A DNA stretch of 64,000 nucleotides, from positions 3,187,501 to 3,251,500 of the forward strand of contig NZ_CP041238.1 in assembly GCF_013488225.1 (NCBI RefSeq), in the 5' to 3' direction. The notes under the pieces were generated by a model. It had not been told where the DNA came from and made no database searches. It was given only the letters and a program-made list of their open reading frames with translations. How positions within the stretch are numbered: position 1 is the first letter of the stretch; every line of letters starts with the position of its first letter. The translations under genes and the position numbers were made by a program. This document shows, one piece after another, positions 1 to 8,858 of this stretch. The DNA comes from Sinorhizobium mexicanum (GTDB lineage: Bacteria; Pseudomonadota; Alphaproteobacteria; Rhizobiales; Rhizobiaceae).

Positions 1-703
1 GGCTCTTGTCGCGCCGGTAGCCGATGATGATGTTGCCGAGCCGCTTCTCGAGATCCTTGATGTCCATCGCAAGGCAAAGGATCGCCATGACTTCCGAGGC
101 GACGGTGATGTCGAAGCCGGTCTCGCGCGGGTAGCCGTTGGCGACGCCGCCAAGCGAACCGACGATCTGGCGCAGCGCCCGGTCGTTCATGTCCATCACC
201 CGGCGCCAGGCGATGCGCCGAATGTCGATCGCCTGCTCGTTGCCCCAATAGATGTGATTGTCTATCAGCGCAGCGAGCAGGTTGTGTGCCGCCGTGATGG
301 CATGAAAATCGCCGGTGAAGTGAAGGTTGATATCCTCCATCGGCACGACCTGGGCGTAACCGCCGCCGGCCGCTCCGCCCTTGCTGCCGAAGCACGGGCC
401 GAGCGATGCCTCCCGGATGCAGACGACCGTCTTCTTGCCGATGCGGTTGAGGCCGTCGCCAAGCCCAACGGTGGTCGTCGTCTTGCCTTCGCCGGCTGGC
501 GTGGGGTTGATCGCTGTCACCAGGATAAGCCGGCCGTTTCCGTTTCCCTGCTGTGCGGCGACGAATTCAGCGCTGACCTTGGCCTTGTCGTGGCCGTAGG
601 GGAGCAGGTGCTCCGGCGGAATGCCGAGTTTTTCGCCGATCTCCTGGATCGGCTTCTTCCTCGCGGCGCGCGCGATCTCGATATCGGATTTGACCTCCGG
701 CAT
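1..703 (-). CDS. fhs: Formate-tetrahydrofolate ligase, N-terminal part (runs off left edge)
   Basis: This enzyme makes 10-formyl-THF from formate, THF and ATP in cytosolic one-carbon metabolism. About 234 codons are visible and the frame stays open to the window edge, so the C-terminal half is missing from view, not necessarily from the genome. Key evidence is the nucleotide-binding loop [12 protein letters not shown] near residues 67-78, followed by the family block [14 protein letters not shown] (102-115) and [13 protein letters not shown] (123-135), which are diagnostic for FTHFS. The ATG at 703 is preceded on the minus strand by GGGGGAGCAGCC, a good ribosome site. It lies 90 bp downstream of the DUF2333 gene on the same strand, so read-through from that operon is possible, although the functions look unrelated. 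Confidence 0.93.
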   Translation of the reverse strand, partial: MPEVKSDIEIARAARKKPIQEIGEKLGIPPEHLLPYGHDKAKVSAEFVAAQQGNGNGRLILVTAINPTPAGEGKTTTTVGLGDGLNRIGKKTVVCIREASLGPCFGSKGGAAGGGYAQVVPMEDINLHFTGDFHAITAAHNLLAALIDNHIYWGNEQAIDIRRIAWRRVMDMNDRALRQIVGSLGGVANGYPRETGFDITVASEVMAILCLAMDIKDLEKRLGNIIIGYRRDKS

Positions 704-793
704 GGCTGCTCCCCCTCTTGTGGCGCACCAATCCGCCTCCTCCGCGAAAATGGGCGCGTTCTGTTTCTTGCGCTTACGCTTGCACGCCGCGCA

Positions 794-2020
794 TCAGCGG
801 GCAAGGATATCGCGCATTTCCACGAGATTTGACCGCACTCGAAGGATGTAGAAACCCATCGTCGCCAGATGGGTCGGCATGATCCAGCCATCCTCGCGGC
901 CGTTCGAGATGATCAGCGGCTGGATGTTCAAGGCGGCGCGCAGCTGCCGGATCGTCTCGGTCCAGATCGGTGTCAGGCCGCGCTGGGCAACGACATTCTC
1001 GAAGTCGGCACCGGCGGCGGAAAGAATGCCGTAGTAGCCATAGAGCTGGCCGAAGGCGAACCAGAAGCGGTCGTCGGCGCGCGTATCGAACCAGCCGCCA
1101 TTGTGGAATTCGGATCGTTCGCGGATGATCGCCGATGTGTTGCCGAGGTCGTTGGCGATGCGGTCGAGGAACTCGACCATGTTGTCGGACCGACCGTCGA
1201 AGATCGCCTCGCACTTTCCGAGCGAACCATTGAACTTCCTGAAATCGCGCATCGCCGCCCGATAAAAGCTTGGCGTCGGCGTCTTGGGCCCGAACGGGTT
1301 GATGCCGAAATACCAGGTCTCCTCGTCGAACTGGATGTTGCCGCGCGCGCTTTGCAGGTCGTTGTTGATGCCCGACGTGCCGCGGACGCGCCCGAGCGAA
1401 TCCACGAGTTCCACCGAAGTGCGGCGTATCGCCTGGTTGATTCCCCGCTGGAACGACGCCTTGTTGTCGAGCCAGGGCGTATCGTCCCAGTCCATCCCGA
1501 AGAGGCCGAGCTTGTAGAGCAGCATGGAGGATATCCAGGCATTCTGGTTGACGTTGTAGTCGATGAGATCGGCTGCGACGTCGACGATCGCCGAGGTCTG
1601 ACAAACCGTTCCCGCCGGCAGTTGCGCCACGGCGAGCGCCTCGGTCGTGCTGGCCTCGCCCGATGGACCGACTGCGGCAGCCTGGCCGCCGGTAGTCCCT
1701 GGATTTTGCCGCCCCGGCGCCGTTGCGCCGGGACCGCTTACCGGCGACCCTGCCGGCACCTTGCGCTCGGCGAGCTTGTAGCGGTCGACATAGTCCGGGT
1801 CGAAATTGGTCCAGGCCTGCGTCTGCCAGACGAAGTAGCCATAGAACAGGACGAGGCCAAGGAGGATGAGGCCGATCGGGCCCTTGATGATCCAGCTTCT
1901 TGCCCGATACCAGTTACCGAGTGCGACGAAGGGCCAGAGAAGCCAGGCCACCGCCAAGCCGATGCCACGGCCGATCGCCGTGAAAATACGCTGAAAAAAC
2001 GCAACGATCGGATCGAACAT
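794..2020 (-). CDS. DUF2333 family membrane protein, last gene of the five-gene AAA operon
   Basis: 408 residues. I recognise the DUF2333 family, an alphaproteobacterial family without assigned biochemical function. Two hydrophobic segments sit near the N-terminus (about 14-35 and 49-66). A Gly/Pro/Ala-rich linker (about 88-130) and a long soluble domain follow, so the protein is probably anchored in the inner membrane with most of its mass on one side. The frame stays open upstream to 2224, but the ATG at 2020 is preferred: it has AGAGGAATAGAC just upstream, starts only 2 bp after the stop of the preceding gene, and avoids a long overlap with it. Tight coupling to the AAA ATPase operon suggests it is the membrane partner of that ATPase. 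That role is inference. Confidence 0.8.
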   Translation of the reverse strand: MFDPIVAFFQRIFTAIGRGIGLAVAWLLWPFVALGNWYRARSWIIKGPIGLILLGLVLFYGYFVWQTQAWTNFDPDYVDRYKLAERKVPAGSPVSGPGATAPGRQNPGTTGGQAAAVGPSGEASTTEALAVAQLPAGTVCQTSAIVDVAADLIDYNVNQNAWISSMLLYKLGLFGMDWDDTPWLDNKASFQRGINQAIRRTSVELVDSLGRVRGTSGINNDLQSARGNIQFDEETWYFGINPFGPKTPTPSFYRAAMRDFRKFNGSLGKCEAIFDGRSDNMVEFLDRIANDLGNTSAIIRERSEFHNGGWFDTRADDRFWFAFGQLYGYYGILSAAGADFENVVAQRGLTPIWTETIRQLRAALNIQPLIISNGREDGWIMPTHLATMGFYILRVRSNLVEMRDILAR

Positions 2021-2022
2021 GT

Positions 2023-3312
2023 CTATTCCTCTTTGAGACCGTAGAGCTTGTGGCGGAAAGCGGCCTTGTCCTTGAGATACGTGCTGGTCAATGTCGCGAC
2101 AACATATTCCCGGAACTTTTCGCTGAAGTGCTCGTAAGCTCCGTAGAATCCCTGCTTGTCGAAAACGAAGCGGGAGACGAAATCGCGGGGGACGAGCTCG
2201 GAGATCAGGCGGTTCACCAGCCATTGATCGGGATGCATCGGTGCGGCGCGCACGAGCAGGAAGCGATGTTCCGGCGGGACCTCCGCCATGGTGATCGTGC
2301 CCGTTGCCGCTATCGTCCGGGCCATTTCCTGAAGGAAGGGGTAGGTTCCATCGCGCGACACAAGCGCCGCGTTACGGTGGATCCAGGTCTGCAGCCAGAT
2401 CCGATCGGCGTTCATGAGATCGGCTGTCGGATCGGCATCGCTGATCAGCCCGCGAATGATCATGTCCGCCCGGTGCTGGAACAGCCCGGATTCCTGCACC
2501 CAGGAAGCCTGCGGCAATTGCAGCCGGTTGGTCCGGGCGAGGAACTCGTAAATACGGGCATGGTCGTTGATGGCAATGTAGCTCACCTGCCATGGCCGCG
2601 ATCGCCTGAAACCGGGCACCGAGGGATCGCAAATAACCGTCGTCGTCTTCTGGTCGAGGAAGACATAGATGCCGCCAAAGTGATTGGCCCAGAAGGCATC
2701 ATGACGGAAAACGAGTTCGTTTGGCACCAGCGCGTTCTGCCGGATGTCGCCGGTCACTTTTGCCAGCTCCACCATCCGGTTCAGCATGGCATCATCGGCC
2801 CAGGCGGTCGGTACCTTCTTCAACCGGTCGACCAGTTCCCTGAGCTCGGTTGCCTTGCCGAGCATGTCTTCCGCCGAAAGAACCCGGAAACGAACCTCGT
2901 TGATCGACAGGAGGTCGTCGATGTCCTCGACCACCGAAACAGAATCCTCGATCTCGCCGTAGAGCGCGTCCTTGATCGTCACCGCGTTGATCGCGCGGCT
3001 GTTGGCGTTGAAGAATTCATGCATCAGCGCGGCTGTGTTGGAAAAACTCGTGTGGACGACGGGGAGATCCGCCTGAGCCGGCGTCAGGATGATAAAACGT
3101 CGATTGACGCGGTTCGGGTCAAGATAATCGAGATCCCCGAGTTCGTCGGCGATCTCGGGTGAGAAGCCGGTCATGTCGATGCTGAAGTGATCGAGCGCCG
3201 TCCGTTGCAGGCCCAAGCCCTCCAGCGCCTTGTTGTAGCGCGCGACGAGATGCGGCTCGGATATGTCGAGCAGCCGACCGTAGACCAGCTCCGCTTCAAG
3301 AAGGCGCTTCAT
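2023..3312 (-). CDS. Conserved rhizobial protein of unknown function in AAA operon (possibly DUF6638)
   Basis: 429 residues, soluble in appearance, with no signal peptide or membrane segment. I do not recognise a catalytic motif. From memory it may belong to the family catalogued as DUF6638, which is a naming recollection and not something the sequence proves. The protein is rich in charged residues and aromatic clusters, with several long amphipathic stretches. The gene begins 49 bp after the AAA ATPase stop and ends 2 bp before the DUF2333 start, so it is almost certainly cotranscribed with both. Its conservation in the operon suggests an adaptor or substrate-handling role for the ATPase, but nothing in the sequence identifies the substrate. 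Confidence 0.75.
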   Translation of the reverse strand: MKRLLEAELVYGRLLDISEPHLVARYNKALEGLGLQRTALDHFSIDMTGFSPEIADELGDLDYLDPNRVNRRFIILTPAQADLPVVHTSFSNTAALMHEFFNANSRAINAVTIKDALYGEIEDSVSVVEDIDDLLSINEVRFRVLSAEDMLGKATELRELVDRLKKVPTAWADDAMLNRMVELAKVTGDIRQNALVPNELVFRHDAFWANHFGGIYVFLDQKTTTVICDPSVPGFRRSRPWQVSYIAINDHARIYEFLARTNRLQLPQASWVQESGLFQHRADMIIRGLISDADPTADLMNADRIWLQTWIHRNAALVSRDGTYPFLQEMARTIAATGTITMAEVPPEHRFLLVRAAPMHPDQWLVNRLISELVPRDFVSRFVFDKQGFYGAYEHFSEKFREYVVATLTSTYLKDKAAFRHKLYGLKEE

Positions 3313-3361
3313 GCGGGAATGCTCCCCGCCGCGGCAATTGAGCGCTCCCGATTCTCTTCGC

Positions 3362-5284
3362 TCATCCCTGCCATCTGCCCTCGCGTTTCATGGTCTCGAT
3401 CTCGCGGATTGCCCTTTCGCGCTGGCGCTCGCGGCGGATGATGTCGCCAACGGCGGCATCGTCCGACTTGTCGGTGTAGCGAAACTCGCTGTCGGCGTAG
3501 CGGTTGATTTCCTGCAGCACGATCTCGATCGTGATCGGGCCGCGCAGGTCTTCGATCATCGCCTTCTTCTCGTCGTAGGACTTGTGCATGAATGCGCCGG
3601 CATCCTTGAACCAGTCATCGGGCAGTTCGACGTCCATCGCCCGCATCTTGATCGCATCGGTGATGTTCCTGATCGCCCGACCGGTAAAGCGTGGCTCGGC
3701 CTCCTTGATCATGTGCAGATAGGCGCCGACGTCGGCGAGCGTGGCGATCTTTCCCTTCTCTTTCTCGTAGCGCTCCCAAACGGCGGCAAGCCCCTCCTCC
3801 TGCGGCCGTGAATGGGCCTCGTAGGACTGCGACACCGCCCGCTTGATCTCCTGGCCGGCATAGAGATCGTGCTGACCAAGCGGGATCTTGTGGTTCTTGC
3901 CGACGAGCAGCGCGAAAATATCGATATAATCGCCTTCCGTCTGCGGCCCATCGACGAGCCAGCGCGCGCCAGCCCGCTGGCGCAACGCGTCATCGACATT
4001 CTCCGGGTAGTTCGAGAACATGCCGAAGGTGCAGTTGCCGCGCACCACGGTCGACGCACCGGCGAAACTCTCCATCAGCACCGCCGTCACCTCATGCTGG
4101 CCGGCCGAGGCACGGTCATCGGAGCGCTTGGCCGTCACCTGATCGACATCGTCGATCGTGCCGAAGCCGATCGCCCGAGGATTGATGACGTTGTTGACGA
4201 ACTCCTTGCAGTTCTGACCGGATTTTCCCTGGTAGGAGGAAATCTGGTCGACGCCGAAGTTCTCGTAGTGGAAAGCGTAGCCGGCGACGCCGCAATAGTC
4301 GTGGAGCATTCCGGCCAGCATCTGGATGAGAATGGTCTTGCCGGTGCCCGGCATGCCGTCGCCGATGAAGGTGAAGAGGAAGCCGCCAAGTTCGACGAAC
4401 GGATTCATCTGCCGGTCGAAGTCATAGGCCATCAGCATCTTCGCGAGCTTCAGCGCCTGGTATTTCGCAATGTGGTTGCCGATGATTTCTTCGGGCTTCT
4501 TGAAGGTCATCACCAGCGGTTTGCGCTTCTGTCCCGGCGCAATGTCGAAACCGTTCAGGGTGAAGTCGTCCTGGTCGAGCCGGATGTGGACGTTTTCGAA
4601 GCTCTGAAGGCCGGTGAACCGCGCCTTGCGGGCGATCAGTCCTTCGATCGCGACCCGTGAAAAGGCGCGCGTGCGGGCGGTCAGGGCAAGATCGTCGGGC
4701 GCGCCGGCAATGCTGCGATCGAGCGCCGCGATCATGCTTTTCAGCGCATCCTGGGGCGTATCGAAGAGAAAGTCGGGCTCTGCCGCATCGTCGACCGGCT
4801 CCCCTTCCCCCTGCAGGGTCGCGCCCAGATAGGCCGCCAGCGTGAAGGCGGCAACATAGGCGGCCGCCGAAAGCAGTGCCTTGAATTGGCCCGCCTCCTC
4901 GCCGCCGAGCGGCGCCGCGGCGTTGCGCGCCTGCAATTGCTCGAGATTCGTCTGGCGCGCGAAAACGTCGGCGACGGCAAGCGCCACTTGAATGCCGCGG
5001 CGCGCGCGGTAAAGGACGGCATGCTGGGCCGGCGACAGGAGCGGATCGGCGCCACGCACCGATTGGATCGTGCGCTGAAGTTCAACCTCGCGGCTGCGGC
5101 GCTGGCCGCCACTCGAAACGGTCGAGACGAAACGACGGCCTGTGCCGGCGAGCGGCGTTCCCCCTGATATGTCATCCCGTTCGAGGATGATCAGCTTGGT
5201 GACAAGGCTCTGGGCTGTCGCCTGATGCTTGGCGATGTCGTCCTCGTGCAACGTCGTCAAGCCGGTATTCAGCGTCATCGTCAA
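3362..5284 (-). CDS. AAA-family ATPase, core of the five-gene operon
   Basis: 640 residues. Walker A is GDGMPGTGKT at 308-317. A Walker-B-like strand AIGFGTIDDVD follows at 371-381. Near 424-441 comes SNYPENVDDALRQRAGAR, which matches the sensor-1/arginine-finger region of AAA proteins (compare NRPENLDPALLRPGR). Ahead of the ATPase core are about 300 residues unlike common AAA adaptors, including an Ala-rich hydrophobic stretch at about 136-157 that might be membrane-associated. The C-terminal 170 residues are helical and highly charged, ending in Arg/Glu-rich sequence. Its ATG overlaps the preceding gene's stop by 4 bp (5281-5284), so translation is coupled. The family cannot be narrowed further from sequence alone. 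It is not FtsH, Lon, Clp or MoxR by its motifs. Confidence 0.85.
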   Translation of the reverse strand: MTMTLNTGLTTLHEDDIAKHQATAQSLVTKLIILERDDISGGTPLAGTGRRFVSTVSSGGQRRSREVELQRTIQSVRGADPLLSPAQHAVLYRARRGIQVALAVADVFARQTNLEQLQARNAAAPLGGEEAGQFKALLSAAAYVAAFTLAAYLGATLQGEGEPVDDAAEPDFLFDTPQDALKSMIAALDRSIAGAPDDLALTARTRAFSRVAIEGLIARKARFTGLQSFENVHIRLDQDDFTLNGFDIAPGQKRKPLVMTFKKPEEIIGNHIAKYQALKLAKMLMAYDFDRQMNPFVELGGFLFTFIGDGMPGTGKTILIQMLAGMLHDYCGVAGYAFHYENFGVDQISSYQGKSGQNCKEFVNNVINPRAIGFGTIDDVDQVTAKRSDDRASAGQHEVTAVLMESFAGASTVVRGNCTFGMFSNYPENVDDALRQRAGARWLVDGPQTEGDYIDIFALLVGKNHKIPLGQHDLYAGQEIKRAVSQSYEAHSRPQEEGLAAVWERYEKEKGKIATLADVGAYLHMIKEAEPRFTGRAIRNITDAIKMRAMDVELPDDWFKDAGAFMHKSYDEKKAMIEDLRGPITIEIVLQEINRYADSEFRYTDKSDDAAVGDIIRRERQRERAIREIETMKREGRWQG

Positions 5285-6429
5285 ACCTCGCTCACCACCT
5301 GGTTGCCGGAAATCACGTGCACCTTGTAGTCTCCAAAGACTTCCCCCGCCTCGCCCTCGGCGTAAAGCGCCTGATAGGCGTCGTGCGGCACGAGCGCATG
5401 CTTCTCGTAAGAGCTGACCCCCATCCGGGCAGCCTCCAAGTTGTCGGTGTCTATGTGGAATTCCTCCTGCGCCGGCGTCGAGGACCAGAAGCCGCGCTCC
5501 GCAGGACGTTCGGCCTTGGAGAAGACTTCCTGCACCGTCCAGGTCAAAAGCCAGGCGTTCTCCGTCTTGCGCACCTTCGACAGAATATCGTTGATCCTGG
5601 CGTTGTTCTCGGTGATCCCGGCCGAATAGAACGGGCCGAGCACGATGCGCCGAAGCTGTTTCGGGTGGAGCTCCGGGAAGTCCTTGTCGAGATTCGTGGC
5701 GATCGTCACCGGCGTCAGCGAATAAGCGCTGTTCTTTGAAGCGAAGTCATCGAAGCGGCTCGCAAGTTCAGGATTGAGCAGACCGCCGACCGGCAGCGGA
5801 ATCTCGATATCAGGATTGAGCTTGCCGTCACGGGTGACCAGCATCTCGACGATGTTTTCCGATGAATCCTCGATCGTCGCCATGTAGACCATGGGAAGCG
5901 TCTGGGTGCCATCGAAGGCGCCCCACGAGACGACGTAGTAGGGCCTCATCGTCTTCGGGTTGACAGCGACCCGGATGGTCTCCGGCAGAATGAAGGGCGA
6001 GAAAATATCGCCTTTGCCGATCTGCTCGAGATAAAGCCTTTCCGCCATGCGGGCCTGCAAGGCCTCGGGAAAGGCCTTCTGCCTGAGAATGAAGTCGGCC
6101 ATCTCCTCGCGGAGCGCATCGGCCGGCGGGATGCTCGCCAGCCGCTTTTCCGCACTCTGTCGGTCGTTTTCCAGCTCGAGTACGTTCTGGAACACCGGGA
6201 AGCCGCTTTCGGCGCGCGAAATCCGGAACCGCTCTACGAAGCCGATGCGATTTTCCCAGCAGGCGATCGAAGCCTTCAGCCGGGCGAGATAGGGAACGAT
6301 GATCTCGCCGACCACCGTGTTCTGGTAAAGCGGTGAGTTGCGGTCGCCGAGAAAGAGTTCGAGCCCCGCCAGCGCGGACCGGATGGAACTGAAGTATTGC
6401 CGTACGGCTGCGGATGCGGCGGTGTTCAT
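5281..6429 (-). CDS. Conserved protein of unknown function in AAA operon
   Basis: 382 residues, with no recognisable domain, signal peptide or transmembrane segment. The N-terminal third is helical (about 1-140, with Leu/Arg/Glu periodicity). The C-terminal part looks like an alpha/beta domain with the segment MRPYYVVSWGAFDGTQ. The gene lies 61 bp after the coiled-coil gene and overlaps the ATPase start by 4 bp, which places it as the second gene of the operon. By position it may be a dedicated partner of the ATPase. I do not assign a function. Confidence 0.72.
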   Translation of the reverse strand: MNTAASAAVRQYFSSIRSALAGLELFLGDRNSPLYQNTVVGEIIVPYLARLKASIACWENRIGFVERFRISRAESGFPVFQNVLELENDRQSAEKRLASIPPADALREEMADFILRQKAFPEALQARMAERLYLEQIGKGDIFSPFILPETIRVAVNPKTMRPYYVVSWGAFDGTQTLPMVYMATIEDSSENIVEMLVTRDGKLNPDIEIPLPVGGLLNPELASRFDDFASKNSAYSLTPVTIATNLDKDFPELHPKQLRRIVLGPFYSAGITENNARINDILSKVRKTENAWLLTWTVQEVFSKAERPAERGFWSSTPAQEEFHIDTDNLEAARMGVSSYEKHALVPHDAYQALYAEGEAGEVFGDYKVHVISGNQVVSEV

Positions 6430-6490
6430 GCCAAGTCCCTCGGCAGGCGCCGAAAGGCGGTCGGAAATCTCGTCATTGCCGCCTTGCCGA

Positions 6491-7579
6491 TCACTGCTTC
6501 ACGTAGTTTGCCGCATTGTGCTTGTCCATCACCGTTTGGAAGCGACGGGCGAAGGCGTCGTCGGCCAGTTTCTTGCGCCGCTGGATATCCTGCGTTGCCA
6601 GCATGTTCTTTTCATGCATTTCGAGCAGGTCGCCGATGTGACGCTGTGCCGCCGCGCCGATCCCGGCCATTGTCTCCTCGGCCGCAGTGTCGACCTGGCT
6701 TCCGAGCGTATTGATCTTGTGCGCGACGTCCTGCTGCGCCGCCGTCTTCAACGAGTCTTCCAGCGACTTGTAGAGGACGATGCGCTGTTCGGTGTCGATC
6801 GTCAGCTTGTTGATCAGCGTGTTCTGGGCCGCGATCTGATTGTTGAGGGAATCGACGAAGGTCTGGAACATCGACGTGTAGCGCTCGAGCGTCTGGCTCT
6901 CCGCAAGCAGCTCCTGCTCCTTCGCCTGCTTCTCGTTATATTCGGTCGCGAGCGTCGCGCGCTCGCCTTCCAGGTCCGTTCTCGTCTTCTGGTCGGTGGA
7001 CGCGGCAATTCTGTTCTCGATGTCGAGCAACAGGGGATTTAGCTCCTCGATGCGCTTCTGCGTCTGCTCAAGCGCTGCCATCGTGCCCTTGCGGCGATCG
7101 ATCACCTTGATGAGGCTCTGCTCGGAGGTTTTGTAGCGCTGGTCGAGGATCGCCCTCTGGTCCTTGAGGATGCCGACGATGGTGTCGGACTTGACGAGAA
7201 GCTCCTGCAGATTGCCGGCAAGCGACATGTTGCGCACGCGATCGGTCCGCAGGCGCTGCATCTTCTGCTTGGAGAACATGCCGATGAATTTCTCGTAGCC
7301 GGTATAGCTCTTCATGCTTTCGAATTCGGAGCCGAAGAGGTTGGTCGCATCCTCAAGCCCAATGATCAGATCGGCGATGTTGGCTTCCATCACCTTCTGC
7401 TGATTGATCACGTCCTGGATGCGGGCGTTCTCGATGTCGAAATTGACGTCGCCGAGTTTGGTGTCGGCCTTGGAGAACTGGTCGAGAACAACGCCAGATT
7501 GTTCAAGCCTGCCGCGCATCTCCTGGACGACGTTCCTCGTCTTCTCGATTTCCGCATCAAAATTCTGAAGAGTCGCCAT
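6491..7579 (-). CDS. Long coiled-coil protein, first gene of AAA operon
   Basis: 362 residues, almost wholly predicted helical with dense Gln/Glu/Lys/Leu heptads, strongest between about 120 and 260. No signal peptide or membrane segment is seen. The frame is open up to 7627, but the ATG at 7579 has AGGGGGAAGGA directly upstream and is the better start. The size and rod-like build recall proteins of the TelA/toxic-anion-resistance type that pair with other factors. I do not see the TelA consensus clearly, so this remains a weak analogy. It is the promoter-proximal gene of the operon running left to 794. Confidence 0.75.
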   Translation of the reverse strand: MATLQNFDAEIEKTRNVVQEMRGRLEQSGVVLDQFSKADTKLGDVNFDIENARIQDVINQQKVMEANIADLIIGLEDATNLFGSEFESMKSYTGYEKFIGMFSKQKMQRLRTDRVRNMSLAGNLQELLVKSDTIVGILKDQRAILDQRYKTSEQSLIKVIDRRKGTMAALEQTQKRIEELNPLLLDIENRIAASTDQKTRTDLEGERATLATEYNEKQAKEQELLAESQTLERYTSMFQTFVDSLNNQIAAQNTLINKLTIDTEQRIVLYKSLEDSLKTAAQQDVAHKINTLGSQVDTAAEETMAGIGAAAQRHIGDLLEMHEKNMLATQDIQRRKKLADDAFARRFQTVMDKHNAANYVKQ

Positions 7580-7922
7580 TCCTTCCCCCTTTAATCCGGC
7601 CCCATTGATCAGGACAGTCATCCGCATCGGCGCGCCAGATTATTCAGCCTTCGATTGCAGTTATATAAAGGACGTTTAGCCGGTGAGAACAAGTGTCGCA
7701 CTCAGGCTTTTTAGCACGGTTGGTCGAGCAGAAGAGCGAGTGATGGCAGCGGCCGACTACCGTGTAGGCGAAGGCCCTTTAGATCGGCGATCAGATCCGC
7801 GATCTCAGCGGGCTTGTTCAACCCCAAGGCTCGCCCGTGGTACAGCTGACCTGACCCCCGGGGCTCAGAAGATAGTCCGAAAATGCGCGGGCCCCCGCCG
7901 CCGCGCTGACAAGCGGGTAGCG
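7580..7922. other. Intergenic region: probable AAA-operon promoter plus a possible relic of a binding-protein gene
   Basis: There is no convincing gene in this 343-bp gap. The right part, read on the minus strand directly after the tdk stop and in the same frame, encodes RYPLVSAAAGARAFSDYL followed by LSPGGQ (about 7851-7922) before a stop. This resembles the C-terminal signature of periplasmic molybdate/tungstate-type binding proteins. The left part (about 7580-7680) is AT-richer, with TATAT near 7660, and would hold the promoter for the coiled-coil gene. Confidence 0.35.
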
Positions 7923-8510
7923 TCAGCCGTCGCGCATCCGGTCTTCCCAGTGACGGCGGCAATAGGAAACGTATTTCTCGTTACCGCCGACATCCACCTG
8001 CGCGCCTTCGCGCACAAGGTTGCCGGCGCCGTCGAGCCGCACGACCATCGTCGCCTTGCGCCCGCAATGGCAGATCGTCCTGACTTCGCGCAACTCGTCA
8101 GCGATCGCCAGCAGCGCCATCGAACCGGGAAAGAGCTTGCCCTGGAAGTCGGTTCTGAGGCCATAGGCCATCACCGGAATGCCGAGGCGGTCGGCGACGC
8201 GCGCGAGTTGCCAGACCTGGTCCTCGCCGAGGAATTGGGCCTCATCCACGAAGACGCAGGCGATCTCGCCGGAACCGTCTGCGTTCAGGCATTCGACAAG
8301 GGCGTAGAGATCGTCATCGCCGCTGAACGGGATCGCGTCCGATGCCAGCCCGATGCGCGACGAGATGCGGCCGGCCCCGCCGCGGTCGTCGAAGGCGGCG
8401 ATCAGCATGGCGACGCGCATGCCGCGCTCCTGGTAGTTATAGGAGGCCTGCAGCAACAGGGTGCTCTTGCCGGCATTCATCGTCGCATAGCTGAAATAGA
8501 GTTTGGCCAT
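7923..8510 (-). CDS. tdk: Thymidine kinase
   Basis: 195 residues, the usual length for the type II (bacterial/cytosolic) family. It phosphorylates thymidine to dTMP with ATP in the salvage pathway. The P-loop is ATMNAGKST (about 9-17), the catalytic region is CVFVDEAQFL with the DEAQ glutamate (about 84-93), and a zinc-binding lasso is suggested by ICHCG and YCRRHW near the C-terminus. The ATG at 8510 follows GGAGACGGGAAT. It is monocistronic by spacing: a repeat element lies upstream and the relic-containing gap downstream. Confidence 0.94.
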   Translation of the reverse strand: MAKLYFSYATMNAGKSTLLLQASYNYQERGMRVAMLIAAFDDRGGAGRISSRIGLASDAIPFSGDDDLYALVECLNADGSGEIACVFVDEAQFLGEDQVWQLARVADRLGIPVMAYGLRTDFQGKLFPGSMALLAIADELREVRTICHCGRKATMVVRLDGAGNLVREGAQVDVGGNEKYVSYCRRHWEDRMRDG

Positions 8511-8529
8511 ATTCCCGTCTCCGGACCTC

Positions 8530-8633
8530 CTATAGCGCCGCGCGTCTTGTCAGACGCGCAAAGGACGCTGTAGCACTTTGAATTGCTGCATGGTTTTGTC
8601 CTTAAATCGGCTACGATTTAAGGAAACATGCAG
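8530..8633 (+). repeat. RIME1-like intergenic mosaic element, copy A
   Basis: Two palindromes are joined by the conserved core TAGCACTTTGAATTGCTGCA. The second palindrome is TCCTTAAATCG-gcta-CGATTTAAGGA (8599-8624). The same core and architecture recur at 9902-10003, 27187-27287, 33852-33953 and 42004-42103, and in part at 49243-49312. Size (~100 bp) and structure match the Rhizobium-specific intergenic mosaic element class. Confidence 0.8.
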
Positions 8634-8751
8634 TCGTCCGCTTCATGACGGGGCTTGCCGCCGATAGCCAGAGCGGGTCGGCGCGACCCACAGGTTTTCG
8701 CGGCAGCGCGATTCCTTGAAAACCACATGGTCGGTCGAAGCACGACGACAA

Positions 8752-8773
8752 CCCTTGCGCGTCGGCGCAAGGG
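8752..8773. other. Perfect 9-bp hairpin in the choX upstream region
   Basis: CCCTTGCGC-gtcg-GCGCAAGGG. It has no T tract, so it is not a classical terminator for either strand. It could be a leader structure or simply extend the repeat region. No function is assigned. Confidence 0.4.
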
Positions 8774-8841
8774 CGTGACGCAAAATGACTTCCTTTTCTT
8801 GGACATTGCGACATCGGGCGTCGCATTGTGCATCCCGTCAA

Positions 8842-8858
8842 TGTATTGACGCAATACA
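8842..8858. promoter_or_regulatory. Operator-like inverted repeat upstream of choX
   Basis: TGTATTG-acg-CAATACA is a perfect 7-bp inverted repeat with a 3-bp centre, 83 bp before the choX ATG. The spacing and symmetry suit a TetR- or GntR-type dimer. choXWV is known to be choline-inducible in S. meliloti, but the regulator binding here is not known to me, so the assignment is inference. Confidence 0.45.

Noticed and set aside
254..832. Plus-strand open frame of 192 codons
   Set aside because: It is the shadow of fhs and the DUF2333 end; the minus strand encodes clear FTHFS motifs.
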